This document shows positions 17,557 through 25,799 of a DNA stretch of 29,731 nucleotides, in pieces. The position numbers and the translations under genes are program-made. Positions within the stretch are counted from its first letter, which is position 1; the number at the start of each line of letters is the position of its first letter. The DNA comes from a bacterium (lineage in GTDB: Bacteria; Patescibacteriota; Patescibacteriia; UBA2591; DAOWAM01): assembly GCA_030634585.1 (NCBI GenBank), contig DAOWAM010000001.1, positions 1 through 29,731 of the forward strand, in the 5' to 3' direction. The notes under the pieces were generated by a model. It was not told the DNA's origin, ran no database searches, and saw only the letters and a list, made by a program, of their open reading frames with translations.

Positions 17557-17590
17557 ATTGTTAACTTTTATCAAAGATTATTATGCTGTA

Positions 17591-17971
17591 TTATCCAGCT
17601 GCAGTAATAATCGATTCAATAATAAAGCCGGCAATAGCGTAAGCTAAAACGATAATCACTAAACCAATAACACCATTGATCATTAAATCTTTTGCCTTTT
17701 TTACTTTTTCTTCCGCGCCACCCGCTGTCATCCACATAAATCCACCAAAAACGATAATAATTAAAGCAATTAATCCTAAGAAGCTAAGAACAACTTTTAA
17801 AATATTGCCGATTACCTGGGGTAAACTTGTTGTCGTTAATCCTGTATCTGCTATAGTTTCTGTTAACATACCTTGGGCATCGCCTAATTGTGCATGGATA
17901 GTTAATAAAGGAATAATCAAAATTGTCAAAGCTAAACAAGCAGCCAAAAAATATTTAGTTTTTTTATTCAT
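17591..17971 (-). CDS. Pilin-like membrane protein 2
   Basis: The 126-residue protein is a close paralog of its downstream neighbour. A signal-like helix (about residues 7-27) precedes a short extracytoplasmic stretch, then a helix, GGFMWMTAGGAEEKVKKAKD, and a second helix ending the protein almost without a tail. The first helix contains LSFLGLIALIIIVFGG, nearly the same as in copy 1, which suggests a recent duplication. The 179-base AT-rich gap upstream (17972-18150) could hold its own promoter; only a weak candidate (TTGCTT, 17 bases, TAAAAT) is seen. It is 34 bases from copy 1. Confidence 0.82.
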   Translation of the reverse strand: MNKKTKYFLAACLALTILIIPLLTIHAQLGDAQGMLTETIADTGLTTTSLPQVIGNILKVVLSFLGLIALIIIVFGGFMWMTAGGAEEKVKKAKDLMINGVIGLVIIVLAYAIAGFIIESIITAAG

Positions 17972-18150
17972 AAATTTTGTTAATTAAAATATTAATAAAT
18001 TTTTTGTTTTTTATTCTTTTAATTCGACCTTTGTTTTATTATTTTGTTATATTTATTTTAAACTATTTATTTTATTAAAGCAATAAATTGGCACAAATTA
18101 GTTTAAAGATACTATCCCAGATTCTCGCCTAATATTAAAAAATATATTCC
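17972..18150. other. AT-rich spacer within the pilin array
   Basis: This spacer splits the four pilin genes into two pairs. It contains no open frame of note and no hairpin. A weak promoter-like pair for the downstream minus-strand genes is the only signal. Confidence 0.4.
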
Positions 18151-18711
18151 TTATCCCTTTTTACAACAAACTTCCGGTCCACAACCACAATGACGTGTCT
18201 GACAATCATAATCATCGGCATAAAATGTTCCGGGCACCAAACAGGTATAACCTACGCCCAAACTTTCACAATCACATGGAATAGTGCAATCACCTCCACA
18301 AATAAGACTATTAGAACTACTATTTGGATTATTTGGGCTTGAACTATTTCCACCAGTAGTCATCGCCGTAATGACAAAATTAACTAAGACGTAACTGAAA
18401 AAAATTAGCGCTAATCCGGCCACTGCCCAAACTAAAGTATCTTTACCCTTTTTTACTTGATCCGCTTTTCCTCCAGAAGTCATCCACATAAAACCGCCAT
18501 AAATTACCATGACTAACGCCAACGCGCCAACTACTCCCAAGATTATTTTGATAATTGCTCCTACTTTTTGATTTAAACCAGAAATAGTACTAATTTTAAT
18601 CGGTGCTACTTCGCCAAGATCGGTCTCAACCGCTAACGCTGGTCCAACTAATAAAAAAAACAAACCAAATAAGACAATCAATAAATAGATTTTTTTTGTT
18701 TTTGTAAACAT
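18151..18711 (-). CDS. Pilin-like protein 3 with cysteine-rich C-terminal domain
   Basis: The 186-residue protein has the same pilin core as its neighbours: an N-terminal hydrophobic signal ending near ALA (about 25-27), then a helix, GGFMWMTSGGKADQVKKGKD, and a second helix to about residue 118. An Asn/Ser-rich linker (GGNSSSPNNPNSSSNS) leads into a final domain of roughly 50 residues with ten cysteines, ending CGPEVCCKKG. The tail would lie outside the membrane and its even cysteine number suggests disulfides. The same closing motif (CG-G-E-CCK) appears in the next gene upstream. The tail could be a surface-exposed, adhesive or capping module; that is inference. Confidence 0.8.
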   Translation of the reverse strand: MFTKTKKIYLLIVLFGLFFLLVGPALAVETDLGEVAPIKISTISGLNQKVGAIIKIILGVVGALALVMVIYGGFMWMTSGGKADQVKKGKDTLVWAVAGLALIFFSYVLVNFVITAMTTGGNSSSPNNPNSSSNSLICGGDCTIPCDCESLGVGYTCLVPGTFYADDYDCQTRHCGCGPEVCCKKG

Positions 18712-18739
18712 AAATTTAAGATTAAATTATATTATTTTT

Positions 18740-19321
18740 TTATTTACAACATTTCTCTGTCCCTATTCCGCAATGGTTCTCTTTACAAATACACAAGCCA
18801 TCTCCTTCACATACTTCCCAATCTTCTTTGATCATACATTTGTAATTTTCGGTATCATCAGTATGCCCACAATCATCAGGAATAGTCGCGGGAATATTAA
18901 TTTTTTCTAATTGATATTCGGACCTTATACCTAATACATTACCTAACAAAGCGATGATTGACCAAGCAAAAAAAACAATAAATAATCCAATCAGGGCATT
19001 AACTAATATCTTTTTTCCTTTGGCTACTTGTTGTTGTTTACCAGCTGAAGTTAACCATAATAATCCGCCTAAAACAAACATCGCTAAGGCAATAGCGCCA
19101 ACTACTTTCAAGATTACTTTAGCAATGTTAACAATCATTCCCATAATATCCTGAAAATCGCAATCTCCGGCGTTATAACATTCGTTTGATACCCCTGAAA
19201 GAAAAACACCTCGGGCTGTTATCGTTTCCGCGCGTGCTAAAGAAATATTACTTAAAAATAATAAAGTAATTATTAAAAATAAACTAATTAAAATAATTTT
19301 GCTATTTCTTTTTATTATCAT
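18740..19321 (-). CDS. Pilin-like protein 4 with cysteine-rich C-terminal domain
   Basis: The 193-residue protein has a signal-like N-terminus (about 8-31). An extracytoplasmic stretch with two cysteines (SNECYNAGDC) follows, then a helix, GGLLWLTSAGKQQQVAKGKK and a second helix. A final tail of about 48 residues holds eight cysteines and ends CGIGTEKCCK. Relative to copies 1 and 2 it gains both the N-terminal cysteine pair and the tail. It starts 22 bases after the sugar-binding lipoprotein gene, so galU, the lipoprotein and the pilins may be one transcript. Confidence 0.8.
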   Translation of the reverse strand: MIIKRNSKIILISLFLIITLLFLSNISLARAETITARGVFLSGVSNECYNAGDCDFQDIMGMIVNIAKVILKVVGAIALAMFVLGGLLWLTSAGKQQQVAKGKKILVNALIGLFIVFFAWSIIALLGNVLGIRSEYQLEKINIPATIPDDCGHTDDTENYKCMIKEDWEVCEGDGLCICKENHCGIGTEKCCK

Positions 19322-19342
19322 TGTTTTTTAATCTACTGCTGA

Positions 19343-20740
19343 TTATAACAACTGATTAATTTTTCTAACCGCTTGATTAATAGATTCTTGATACGGATTA
19401 TTTTTATCATTATACCTTCCAGTTAAAATAGCGTCAATCATTTCAGAAAAGATCTGCTGAGCAGATTGATAATCATTACCTTGATACCATGAGTGACTAG
19501 TCAATAATTGCTGAGCGAACGATCGTAAATCAATATTAATTAATTGTTGTTTAATCAATCCACGCAAAGCAGTCGGTTTTTTTGTTTGATCTAAATAAGA
19601 AGGAACATTTTTAATATCCGTGGCAAATTTAAGAAAACCCCAAGCAACATCAGAGTGTTCTGTTTTTTTAGAAACTGTTTCTATCCAATAGTTAGCATAA
19701 TTCGCCGTTCGTAATGAATCAGCAATCTGTGGTACTGGCGCTAAATCAAAATTTAATTTTGGCGCGCGTGCCTTAATCAACGGTAAATGATAAGAATAAC
19801 CAAAATAGAAAGCTGATTTACCTTGGATAAAGGATTCAAAAGCGTTAGGCAAATTCTGATTCCAGCTATATACTTCTTTGATTGGATTAGCAAAGTCAGT
19901 ATAAAAACGAAGTGCTTCTTGTCCAGGAAAATAAGATTTATTATTTATTAAAGGGGAATTGAAAATTGCTTGTCCTTGTTCATTCATCATTGAAGCACCA
20001 CCTTGTATCATTAATAAAGATAATAAATCAAAATAATTATTAATATTATTACTAGTTCCCAAAGCAACGCCAGATTGGATTATTTTTCCTTGTCCATCTT
20101 CTAGTGTTAATTTTTTTACTTGTTGGGCAAAATCAGTCCAATTGTCTGCCGAATCGGCAATACCAGCATTATTTAATAAATCTCGATTATAATAAAGAAC
20201 TAAATTATCTACTGCTAATGGCAACCCGTAAATCTGATTCTGCCAAAATATATCTTTTTCTACTATATCAATAAAACTTTTTCTAATCTCTAAACGTGTT
20301 AAACCATTTATCTTTCTTATTTCGGTTACTTTTTCTTTTTTAATCGTTCCTTGCTCAAAAGTAAATGGTAATTCCATTACTGCCGGCATCGGTATAATAT
20401 ATTTTCGATAATCAGTCATCCAAGTATTGGGAATAGAAAAAATATCTGGTCCTTTATCTATTGCCCATGCTTCTAATAACGCTTGTGCGTATTCTTCATA
20501 ATAGAATTTTCTGACATTGACCACAACATTAGGATGAACTAAACGAAAATCATTAATAATCTTTCCAAAATCATCTTGATTATCTAAAACAGTCCAATAG
20601 TTAAGTGTAATTGATTCCGATGCCTCTTTTACTTTTTCAGAGGTACAACGGCAACCAAGACCGCTGGTTATTAAAAAAACCGTGATTAAAATCAAGCTAT
20701 AAATCTTAATTTTCATTTTTGGTTTAACTTTTGTTAACAT
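19343..20740 (-). CDS. Extracellular solute (sugar)-binding lipoprotein, family 1
   Basis: The 465-residue protein resembles the ABC-transporter family 1 substrate-binding proteins for oligosaccharides. An N-terminal hydrophobic segment ends in SGLGC, with C30 a likely lipidation site though the lipobox is imperfect. The mature part begins with the typical ITLNYWTVLDNQDDF strand and FRLVHPNVVVNV. Later segments (GPDIFSIPNTWM, LPLAVDNLVLYYNRDLL, ADNWTDFAQQVKKLT, SYHLPLIKARAP) match the usual bilobal fold. No permease or ATPase gene is next to it, so its transporter partner must be elsewhere or it acts as a surface sugar binder. It starts 4 bases after galU, showing coupling. A second ATG at 20716 is an alternative start. 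Confidence 0.88.
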   Translation of the reverse strand: MLTKVKPKMKIKIYSLILITVFLITSGLGCRCTSEKVKEASESITLNYWTVLDNQDDFGKIINDFRLVHPNVVVNVRKFYYEEYAQALLEAWAIDKGPDIFSIPNTWMTDYRKYIIPMPAVMELPFTFEQGTIKKEKVTEIRKINGLTRLEIRKSFIDIVEKDIFWQNQIYGLPLAVDNLVLYYNRDLLNNAGIADSADNWTDFAQQVKKLTLEDGQGKIIQSGVALGTSNNINNYFDLLSLLMIQGGASMMNEQGQAIFNSPLINNKSYFPGQEALRFYTDFANPIKEVYSWNQNLPNAFESFIQGKSAFYFGYSYHLPLIKARAPKLNFDLAPVPQIADSLRTANYANYWIETVSKKTEHSDVAWGFLKFATDIKNVPSYLDQTKKPTALRGLIKQQLINIDLRSFAQQLLTSHSWYQGNDYQSAQQIFSEMIDAILTGRYNDKNNPYQESINQAVRKINQLL

Positions 20741-20744
20741 ATGA

Positions 20745-21617
20745 TTATAATATTCTTTTTAAATATTGTTTAAACGATTGTTTCATTTCAGACCGTTGTA
20801 AAGCAAAATGACAATTAGCCATTAACCAGCCCAATTTACTACCGCAATCAAATCGTTTACCGGTAAATTGACAAGCATAAACTGGCTGATAAGCGATCGT
20901 TTTTTGTAAAGCGTTAGTAAATCCAAATTCGTCTTTTTGTTGCGATTTGAACTTGGCTAATAATTCAATTACTAATGGGGTAACGATATAACGACCAACT
21001 ACACCTAAGTTAGAAGGAGCCTGCTTAATCGACGGTTTTTCTATAATCCGTGATAATTGATAGAGATTTGGTTTAATCTTTTTTCCCTTGATTATTCCGT
21101 AATGCGAAATTTCTTTTTTGGCTACATGCTGAACGGCAATTACCGAACTATGGTATTGCTGATAAACAGATAGTAATTGCTGTAAACAATTTGGTTGATT
21201 ATTTATTATATCATCGCCAAACAAAATAGCGCAAGATTCATTACCAATTAAATGTTTAGCTAACAAAATAGCATCTCCCGCACCAGCCGGTTCAGGTTGA
21301 CGTAAATAAACAAACTTAGCTAGACGAGAAATTGATTTAATTTGTTTTCCCAGTTTAATTTTTTTCTTTCTTTGTAAATAATATTCTAGTTCAAAGTTAC
21401 GATCAAAATAATCCTCAATTTCTCGTTTTGGTCGACTAGTAATTAAAACGATCTCTTTAATTCCCGCTTGTACAGCCTCTTCAACAATGTGTTGAATTAC
21501 TGGTTGATCAATAATGGGTAACATTTCTTTAGGAATCTCTTTGCTGATTGGTAACCAACGAACACCTAACCCGGCCACCGGAATAATTGCTTTAGTAATT
21601 TTAGATTGATAAGACAT
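20745..21617 (-). CDS. galU: UTP-glucose-1-phosphate uridylyltransferase
   Basis: The 290-residue enzyme makes UDP-glucose from UTP and glucose-1-phosphate. The N-terminal KAIIPVAGLGVRWLPISKEIPKEMLPI carries the nucleotide-binding loop and the PKEMLP lysine. QHIVEEAVQAGIKEIVLIT and FGDDII (the metal-binding acid pair) follow, and the GRYIVTP and RFDCGSKLGWL segments are typical of bacterial GalU. The glycine loop has Val where GTR is usual. It is likely the first gene of the galU-lipoprotein-pilin run. Its product could feed the glycogen synthases or cell-surface glycans. Confidence 0.95.
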   Translation of the reverse strand: MSYQSKITKAIIPVAGLGVRWLPISKEIPKEMLPIIDQPVIQHIVEEAVQAGIKEIVLITSRPKREIEDYFDRNFELEYYLQRKKKIKLGKQIKSISRLAKFVYLRQPEPAGAGDAILLAKHLIGNESCAILFGDDIINNQPNCLQQLLSVYQQYHSSVIAVQHVAKKEISHYGIIKGKKIKPNLYQLSRIIEKPSIKQAPSNLGVVGRYIVTPLVIELLAKFKSQQKDEFGFTNALQKTIAYQPVYACQFTGKRFDCGSKLGWLMANCHFALQRSEMKQSFKQYLKRIL

Positions 21618-21660
21618 TGATAATCAGATTATTTTCTATTATTAATATATTACCACAAGA

Positions 21661-21701
21661 AATAAAAAAATAAAACCCCTCACCATAATATGGTGAGGGG
21701 T
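21661..21701 (-). terminator. Rho-independent terminator of the metallopeptidase gene
   Basis: A 13-bp stem (ACCCCTCACCATA and its complement) with almost no loop is followed on the minus strand by TTTTATTTTTTTATT. It isolates the gene at 21741-24644 from galU. Confidence 0.9.
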
Positions 21702-21740
21702 AATTTTCTTGCAATTAAGCAAAAAATTATAAATGAGAAA

Positions 21741-24644
21741 TTACCAATCGAAATAAAAACCGCTACTGAGTCGGTAAAATGACTTTTTCTCGCGCTGATA
21801 AGTTTGCTGATATCTATCCCAGCGGAAACAAAACGGACCACCCAAACGAATAGATATGGAGTATCCTTTTTTAACCAACCATTTATCGCTCATACTTTCA
21901 TTGTCTCCATATAAGCTACCAACATGGTAATAAAGGCTACCGTCTATTTGAAACAGGAGTCCTTGATTCGCTGGACCACAAGCTAGAGAAAATCCAGCCC
22001 AGTTCAATAAAGGAAATCTCAATTCAACATCGAAAGATACCAAACGCGTCCCTCGACGATAATCTGCTCTCTTCTCAGTTTCATTCAACAGAATTATCCT
22101 ATCTTCTGATTCATTAAGAGGATGAAAGACAAATATTCTGGTTGCTAAAGTAGTTCTAGCTCCCAATTGAAAATATTGACGAATATCTCCTTCAAAGTAT
22201 CCCTCTATGTGAATTGTTCGATTCAAACCAATCTTTTGTAACTGAATTAATTCGAATTTTATTTTACTACCGCGCACTCTTTGGCCTCGATAGTCAAGAA
22301 AGCTGCTGTCATGGAAGAAAGCAAATCGATTACTGACAATCAAGCCTTTCAATATGTTGACTGTTGGTTGATTCTGATCGGCTGTATTCACAATGAGTAT
22401 TTTCTTGTGACGCCTAAAATCATAGTCCCTTTTTAAATAGCCAGTCCCTACATCCAATTCAAAACCATTTTCAAAGTCAAGTGGATAAAACAAGCTCACC
22501 ATTACGTCTAAACGGGTGTCTTTAAAAGAAACAATCTTTCCATCTTTCATGGCTGATTTTATCTGGCCATTTAATGATAAGGTATATTTCTTTTCCAATC
22601 TACTTCGAAAATCAAATTTACTAAAGCCAATTATACCCAGAAATCCATATTGGTCAATTGTTCCTTGTGCATCCACGGTTATTGCCTGTTCACCGGTTAC
22701 CGTTGAACAACCAGCAACTGCTACGACCAAATGATCTTCAAAAACTCTTTGCTTCCTCAACACTACCGGATAAAGATATTTGAATACAGGTGTTTCTGTC
22801 TCTACCGCAGATTCTATTGTCCAGCAAGTAGTAGTAGTAATCGCTAGAATATCAATGTCAACCACATCATTCTTAGCAACTGTTGTTAAGTCAACTACCA
22901 ATCTCTTTACTTGATGATTAATCGAACAAAATAAGGTTTGCTCATTTTCCCAATCAATTAATTCACTAACTCCTTGTGTTATATTATCATACACCGTATA
23001 CAACTGATCAGTAGTTAGATCAACTACTTTAATCTGTCGAGAGTTATCAAAATCAATGCTAGTAAAAGCTAATTTACTGTCTTGGGGCGAAATTCGCAAT
23101 TGTTGGATACATTCTCCTTCATTAGACAAATAGATTTCTTTAATCTGATTGTCCTGCAAGCAATAAATCCCTTGTTTACCTTGAACACGATAATTGGAAA
23201 TAAAATAGATTGCGCCATCTTTTCCCATCGTTGGATAACGATTGCAATAGTGATCATCGGTGTGTTTGATAAGTTCTTTCGATCTGAAAGAATAAAGATA
23301 AATATCGCTTATTCCTGATTGACTGGTTCCTTCAAAAAGAATTTCTTCATCATTGACGAAATTGACTGAGCTGATAGTAATGATATTGTCATTTCGTAAA
23401 GTAAATTCTTTCATTAACATTGTTTTCTTTGGCTGACTTGTATCATAAATTCTTAACTCGTCTTTTCCTAAACGAGAAATCACCACTGCCGCCAAATCAT
23501 TTTGTTGGTCAACTGTATTTTGCCAATAACGAATATATCCGCTCTGATCTTCAAACAAATGAAAAATCTTGGTTGAAGAATAAGCAAGAGAAGAGCCTTC
23601 CGTCTTTGGTTCTACGTTAATTACCTCTATCCGTAAACCGTATATTTTATCCCTGGTATAACGAATTATTTTTCCTTGATCATATCTGCTTCCTACTGAC
23701 AAATCAGGTAAATCAACTTTTTCAACCGAGGTATTGTCCGTATGATAAATATCGACAAAAAACCTAAGTTGCAACCATTCTCTCCACCACGTTTGAAGTT
23801 GGTTCAAATCAACACCATACGTTTTCGTATAGTCAAAATCATTGAACATTAATTCAATTAACTTTGCTGTCCCACCAAAATTAGTATCTAGATAGTTCAG
23901 AAAACAAAAACCGAACGCATAAACATCAAAACCGCCAGTATATGCACTAAGATAAGGAATGTCTCCATTGATCACTCTTTGACGTAAATAATTCTGGACT
24001 TCAGCACCTCGCGCCGTATGGACACCAACAAAGTATTTACGAGAAATCAATTCAGCGAATCCTTCAGTAAAATAAAGTGGCATTGCACCAGCAATACTTT
24101 TTCTTCTACCCTGTTGTTTCGCTAATTCCTTTAAAAAAACAAAATGGAAAATATGAACCATCTCATGCGATACAGTACCCTTAAATTCCTCTAGATCACC
24201 AGGATACGGTATGGCCCCTCTTAAACCCGCTCGTTCCATAAAACCTTGTACACCTGGTGGTAAAATTACTTCTACCAATATTCTTTGTGACCGGCCAAAC
24301 CGACTGTGTACGGGATAAAAGCAGAGATTAATTTTTTCTGGTCCCCAGCTCTCAACTAGGTTTGTCTTTGTCGTTGTATTGCCTTGCACATCTTCCACTG
24401 GCCAACTAAAATTAGCAAAAATCTTAGTCGAATATGTTTGATAAACATCTTCGGTAATTTTTGCAAATTCGCCCGACAACCAAGTAAGTTCCTTGGGAAA
24501 ATAAATGTCTGCATGTTCTGTTTTCACCACTCGCCATTCAAACTGATGTTCAATGAATTTATTTCTGAAGCCATAAACATTCACTGGCAAAAAAACAAAT
24601 AAAGAAACGACTGCGATTATTAGAATAACAATAACCTTTCTCAT
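21741..24644 (-). CDS. Exported MA-clan metallopeptidase with predicted propeller and outer-membrane-type barrel
   Basis: The 967-residue protein starts with a signal peptide (about 1-24). The peptidase domain holds SHEMVH (H160, E161, H164) and YFTEGFAEL with E194 as third ligand, a gluzincin arrangement. About residues 330-640 contain repeated beta-rich units (for example RYPTMGKDGAIYFISN and QQLRISPQDSKLAFTS) resembling a TolB-type propeller. The last 250-300 residues look like the Omp85/surface-antigen barrel: VSFDVELRFPLLNWAGF, then LFQIDGSLYY, GYSISIRLGGPF and a final aromatic GFYFDW. The ATG follows AAAGGAGG (24651-24658) by six bases. The gene has its own consensus promoter and terminator and is less AT-rich than its neighbours (23 GC in a sampled 60 bases against 17 in a GH57 gene). 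Horizontal acquisition from a diderm is likely. Confidence 0.8.
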   Translation of the reverse strand: MRKVIVILIIAVVSLFVFLPVNVYGFRNKFIEHQFEWRVVKTEHADIYFPKELTWLSGEFAKITEDVYQTYSTKIFANFSWPVEDVQGNTTTKTNLVESWGPEKINLCFYPVHSRFGRSQRILVEVILPPGVQGFMERAGLRGAIPYPGDLEEFKGTVSHEMVHIFHFVFLKELAKQQGRRKSIAGAMPLYFTEGFAELISRKYFVGVHTARGAEVQNYLRQRVINGDIPYLSAYTGGFDVYAFGFCFLNYLDTNFGGTAKLIELMFNDFDYTKTYGVDLNQLQTWWREWLQLRFFVDIYHTDNTSVEKVDLPDLSVGSRYDQGKIIRYTRDKIYGLRIEVINVEPKTEGSSLAYSSTKIFHLFEDQSGYIRYWQNTVDQQNDLAAVVISRLGKDELRIYDTSQPKKTMLMKEFTLRNDNIITISSVNFVNDEEILFEGTSQSGISDIYLYSFRSKELIKHTDDHYCNRYPTMGKDGAIYFISNYRVQGKQGIYCLQDNQIKEIYLSNEGECIQQLRISPQDSKLAFTSIDFDNSRQIKVVDLTTDQLYTVYDNITQGVSELIDWENEQTLFCSINHQVKRLVVDLTTVAKNDVVDIDILAITTTTCWTIESAVETETPVFKYLYPVVLRKQRVFEDHLVVAVAGCSTVTGEQAITVDAQGTIDQYGFLGIIGFSKFDFRSRLEKKYTLSLNGQIKSAMKDGKIVSFKDTRLDVMVSLFYPLDFENGFELDVGTGYLKRDYDFRRHKKILIVNTADQNQPTVNILKGLIVSNRFAFFHDSSFLDYRGQRVRGSKIKFELIQLQKIGLNRTIHIEGYFEGDIRQYFQLGARTTLATRIFVFHPLNESEDRIILLNETEKRADYRRGTRLVSFDVELRFPLLNWAGFSLACGPANQGLLFQIDGSLYYHVGSLYGDNESMSDKWLVKKGYSISIRLGGPFCFRWDRYQQTYQREKKSFYRLSSGFYFDW

Positions 24645-24706
24645 CTAAAACCTCCTTTAGATTATTAAAGTTTAAAGTTCTTTATTGAACTTTATCAATC
24701 AATAAT

Positions 24707-24735
24707 ATTATAATTTTTTGAATCTTTTTTGTCAA
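24707..24735 (-). promoter_or_regulatory. Perfect-consensus sigma-70 promoter for the metallopeptidase
   Basis: On the minus strand a perfect TTGACA and a perfect TATAAT are separated by 17 bases, about 60 bases upstream of the ATG. This is the best-matching promoter in the window. Confidence 0.85.
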
Positions 24736-24783
24736 GCACAAATATTGTATACTGGGATACGTGTAACGTTATTTCAATAAGAT

Positions 24784-24812
24784 TTGACAAGATTATTGAT
24801 TAAGATTAAAAT
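24784..24812 (+). promoter_or_regulatory. Predicted sigma-70 promoter for the serine protease
   Basis: TTGACA, a 17-base spacer and TAAAAT lie about 30 bases upstream of the ribosome binding site. It is divergent from the metallopeptidase promoter. An in-frame TTG exists inside the -35 box, so that codon cannot be the true start. Confidence 0.75.
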
Positions 24813-24843
24813 AAAGAAAATAAAAAACCAAAGGAGGTATGAA

Positions 24844-25695
24844 ATGAAAAAGTTTAGATTCGTTCTAATTGTTTTATTCTTAGTAATAATCAATTCGACT
24901 ATCGTTTTCGCTCAAATTGACACAGAAACAAATCAAGCTCTATTGCCAGAAATCTTGCCAACAGAAATCATAGAGAGCATTATCCAAAAGATGTCCACAG
25001 ACACAGAAAAAAATCAAGTTCTATCGCCAGAAATCTTGCCGACAGAAATCAGAGAGAGTATTATCCAAAGAATGGTAATGATTTCAGTTATTAATAAACA
25101 GAAAGACGGGGAATTAAAAACTCACTATGGTCAAGGTATTTTGATTCAATCGAATATGATTTTAACAGTTAAACACTTAGTCAATGAGACAGAATTAAAT
25201 AGCCAAACTGTTGTAATGATTTATTTTTACGGAACTGAAAAGACACTTGTGTTGCGCAAAAAAGACACGACTTATCATTCAAGCGCAAACATTGATTCGA
25301 CGATTATCAAGCTAGATAAGCTGACCAAAAGAGAAAAAAGCACGTTACCACAAGTTGAGCCAATTAAGTTCTCTACTGTCCAGCCAACGGAAACAGTTTT
25401 TATGCCATGTTTTTTACGTCATCAATCGGATGATGCTGAGAGATCATTCTGGGTAAAATTATTTTTTAGCGGAACGATTGTTAATACAGTTCTTACTAAT
25501 AAAGATTATCTCTATATTAATATTCCCGCTTCGCAGGGTATTTCTGGTTCAGGTGTCTTTAACAAAAAGGGACAATTAACTGGCTTGGCTTTCGCTTATT
25601 TTCAAATAAATCCTGATATTCGAGTAGCTGTGGCAATTAATAATTTCCGCGTTGAGCAATTTTTAAAAACAATTAGAATAAAGGATGGGGATTAA
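24844..25695 (+). CDS. Exported chymotrypsin-fold serine protease with N-terminal duplication
   Basis: A 283-residue protein. The ATG at 24844 is chosen because AAAGGAGG (24830-24837) lies six bases upstream and a clean signal peptide follows (MKKFRF, a hydrophobic stretch, cut near VFA-Q at 23/24). Next come two tandem 27-residue copies (26-52 and 53-79) of a DTE-NQ-L-PEILPTEI-ESIIQ unit. The protease domain shows the S1-type triad: ILTVKHLV (H111), NIDSTIIKL (D151) and QGISGSGVFN (S234), where GxSGS replaces the usual GxSGG. It resembles exported trypsin-like proteases without a PDZ domain. It shares a divergent promoter region, strong ribosome sites and a less AT-rich style with the metallopeptidase, so the two may form one exported-protease pair. 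Confidence 0.8.
   Translation: MKKFRFVLIVLFLVIINSTIVFAQIDTETNQALLPEILPTEIIESIIQKMSTDTEKNQVLSPEILPTEIRESIIQRMVMISVINKQKDGELKTHYGQGILIQSNMILTVKHLVNETELNSQTVVMIYFYGTEKTLVLRKKDTTYHSSANIDSTIIKLDKLTKREKSTLPQVEPIKFSTVQPTETVFMPCFLRHQSDDAERSFWVKLFFSGTIVNTVLTNKDYLYINIPASQGISGSGVFNKKGQLTGLAFAYFQINPDIRVAVAINNFRVEQFLKTIRIKDGD
24919..25080 (+). repeat. Tandem 81-base duplication in the protease gene
   Basis: Two adjacent in-frame 81-base units begin at 24919 and 25000. Each encodes a 27-residue unit with PEILPTEI at its centre. They differ at a modest number of bases, so the duplication is fairly recent. It lies between the signal peptide and the protease domain. Confidence 0.9.
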
Positions 25696-25706
25696 AACTG
25701 AAAAAC

Positions 25707-25746
25707 AAATAGGGGAATGACAACAGTCAATCCCCTATTTTATTTT
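25707..25746. terminator. Bidirectional terminator after the protease gene
   Basis: AAATAGGGGA pairs with TCCCCTATTT, and after one A-A mismatch TGAC pairs with GTCA around an AACA loop. T-rich stretches follow on both strands. It separates the convergent protease and LAGLIDADG-like genes. Confidence 0.88.
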
Positions 25747-25799
25747 ACAAATTATTTAACGGCGCTTATTCATATTTCATTAGATAGCAAATTACTAAA

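Noticed and set aside
22516..23620. Several plus-strand open frames within the metallopeptidase gene
   Set aside because: They are short, overlap a long clearly coding frame on the other strand, and lack ribosome sites and recognisable motifs.
24784..24843. Earlier TTG start for the serine protease gene
   Set aside because: That TTG is the -35 box of a good promoter, and the ATG at 24844 has a perfect ribosome site followed directly by a signal peptide.
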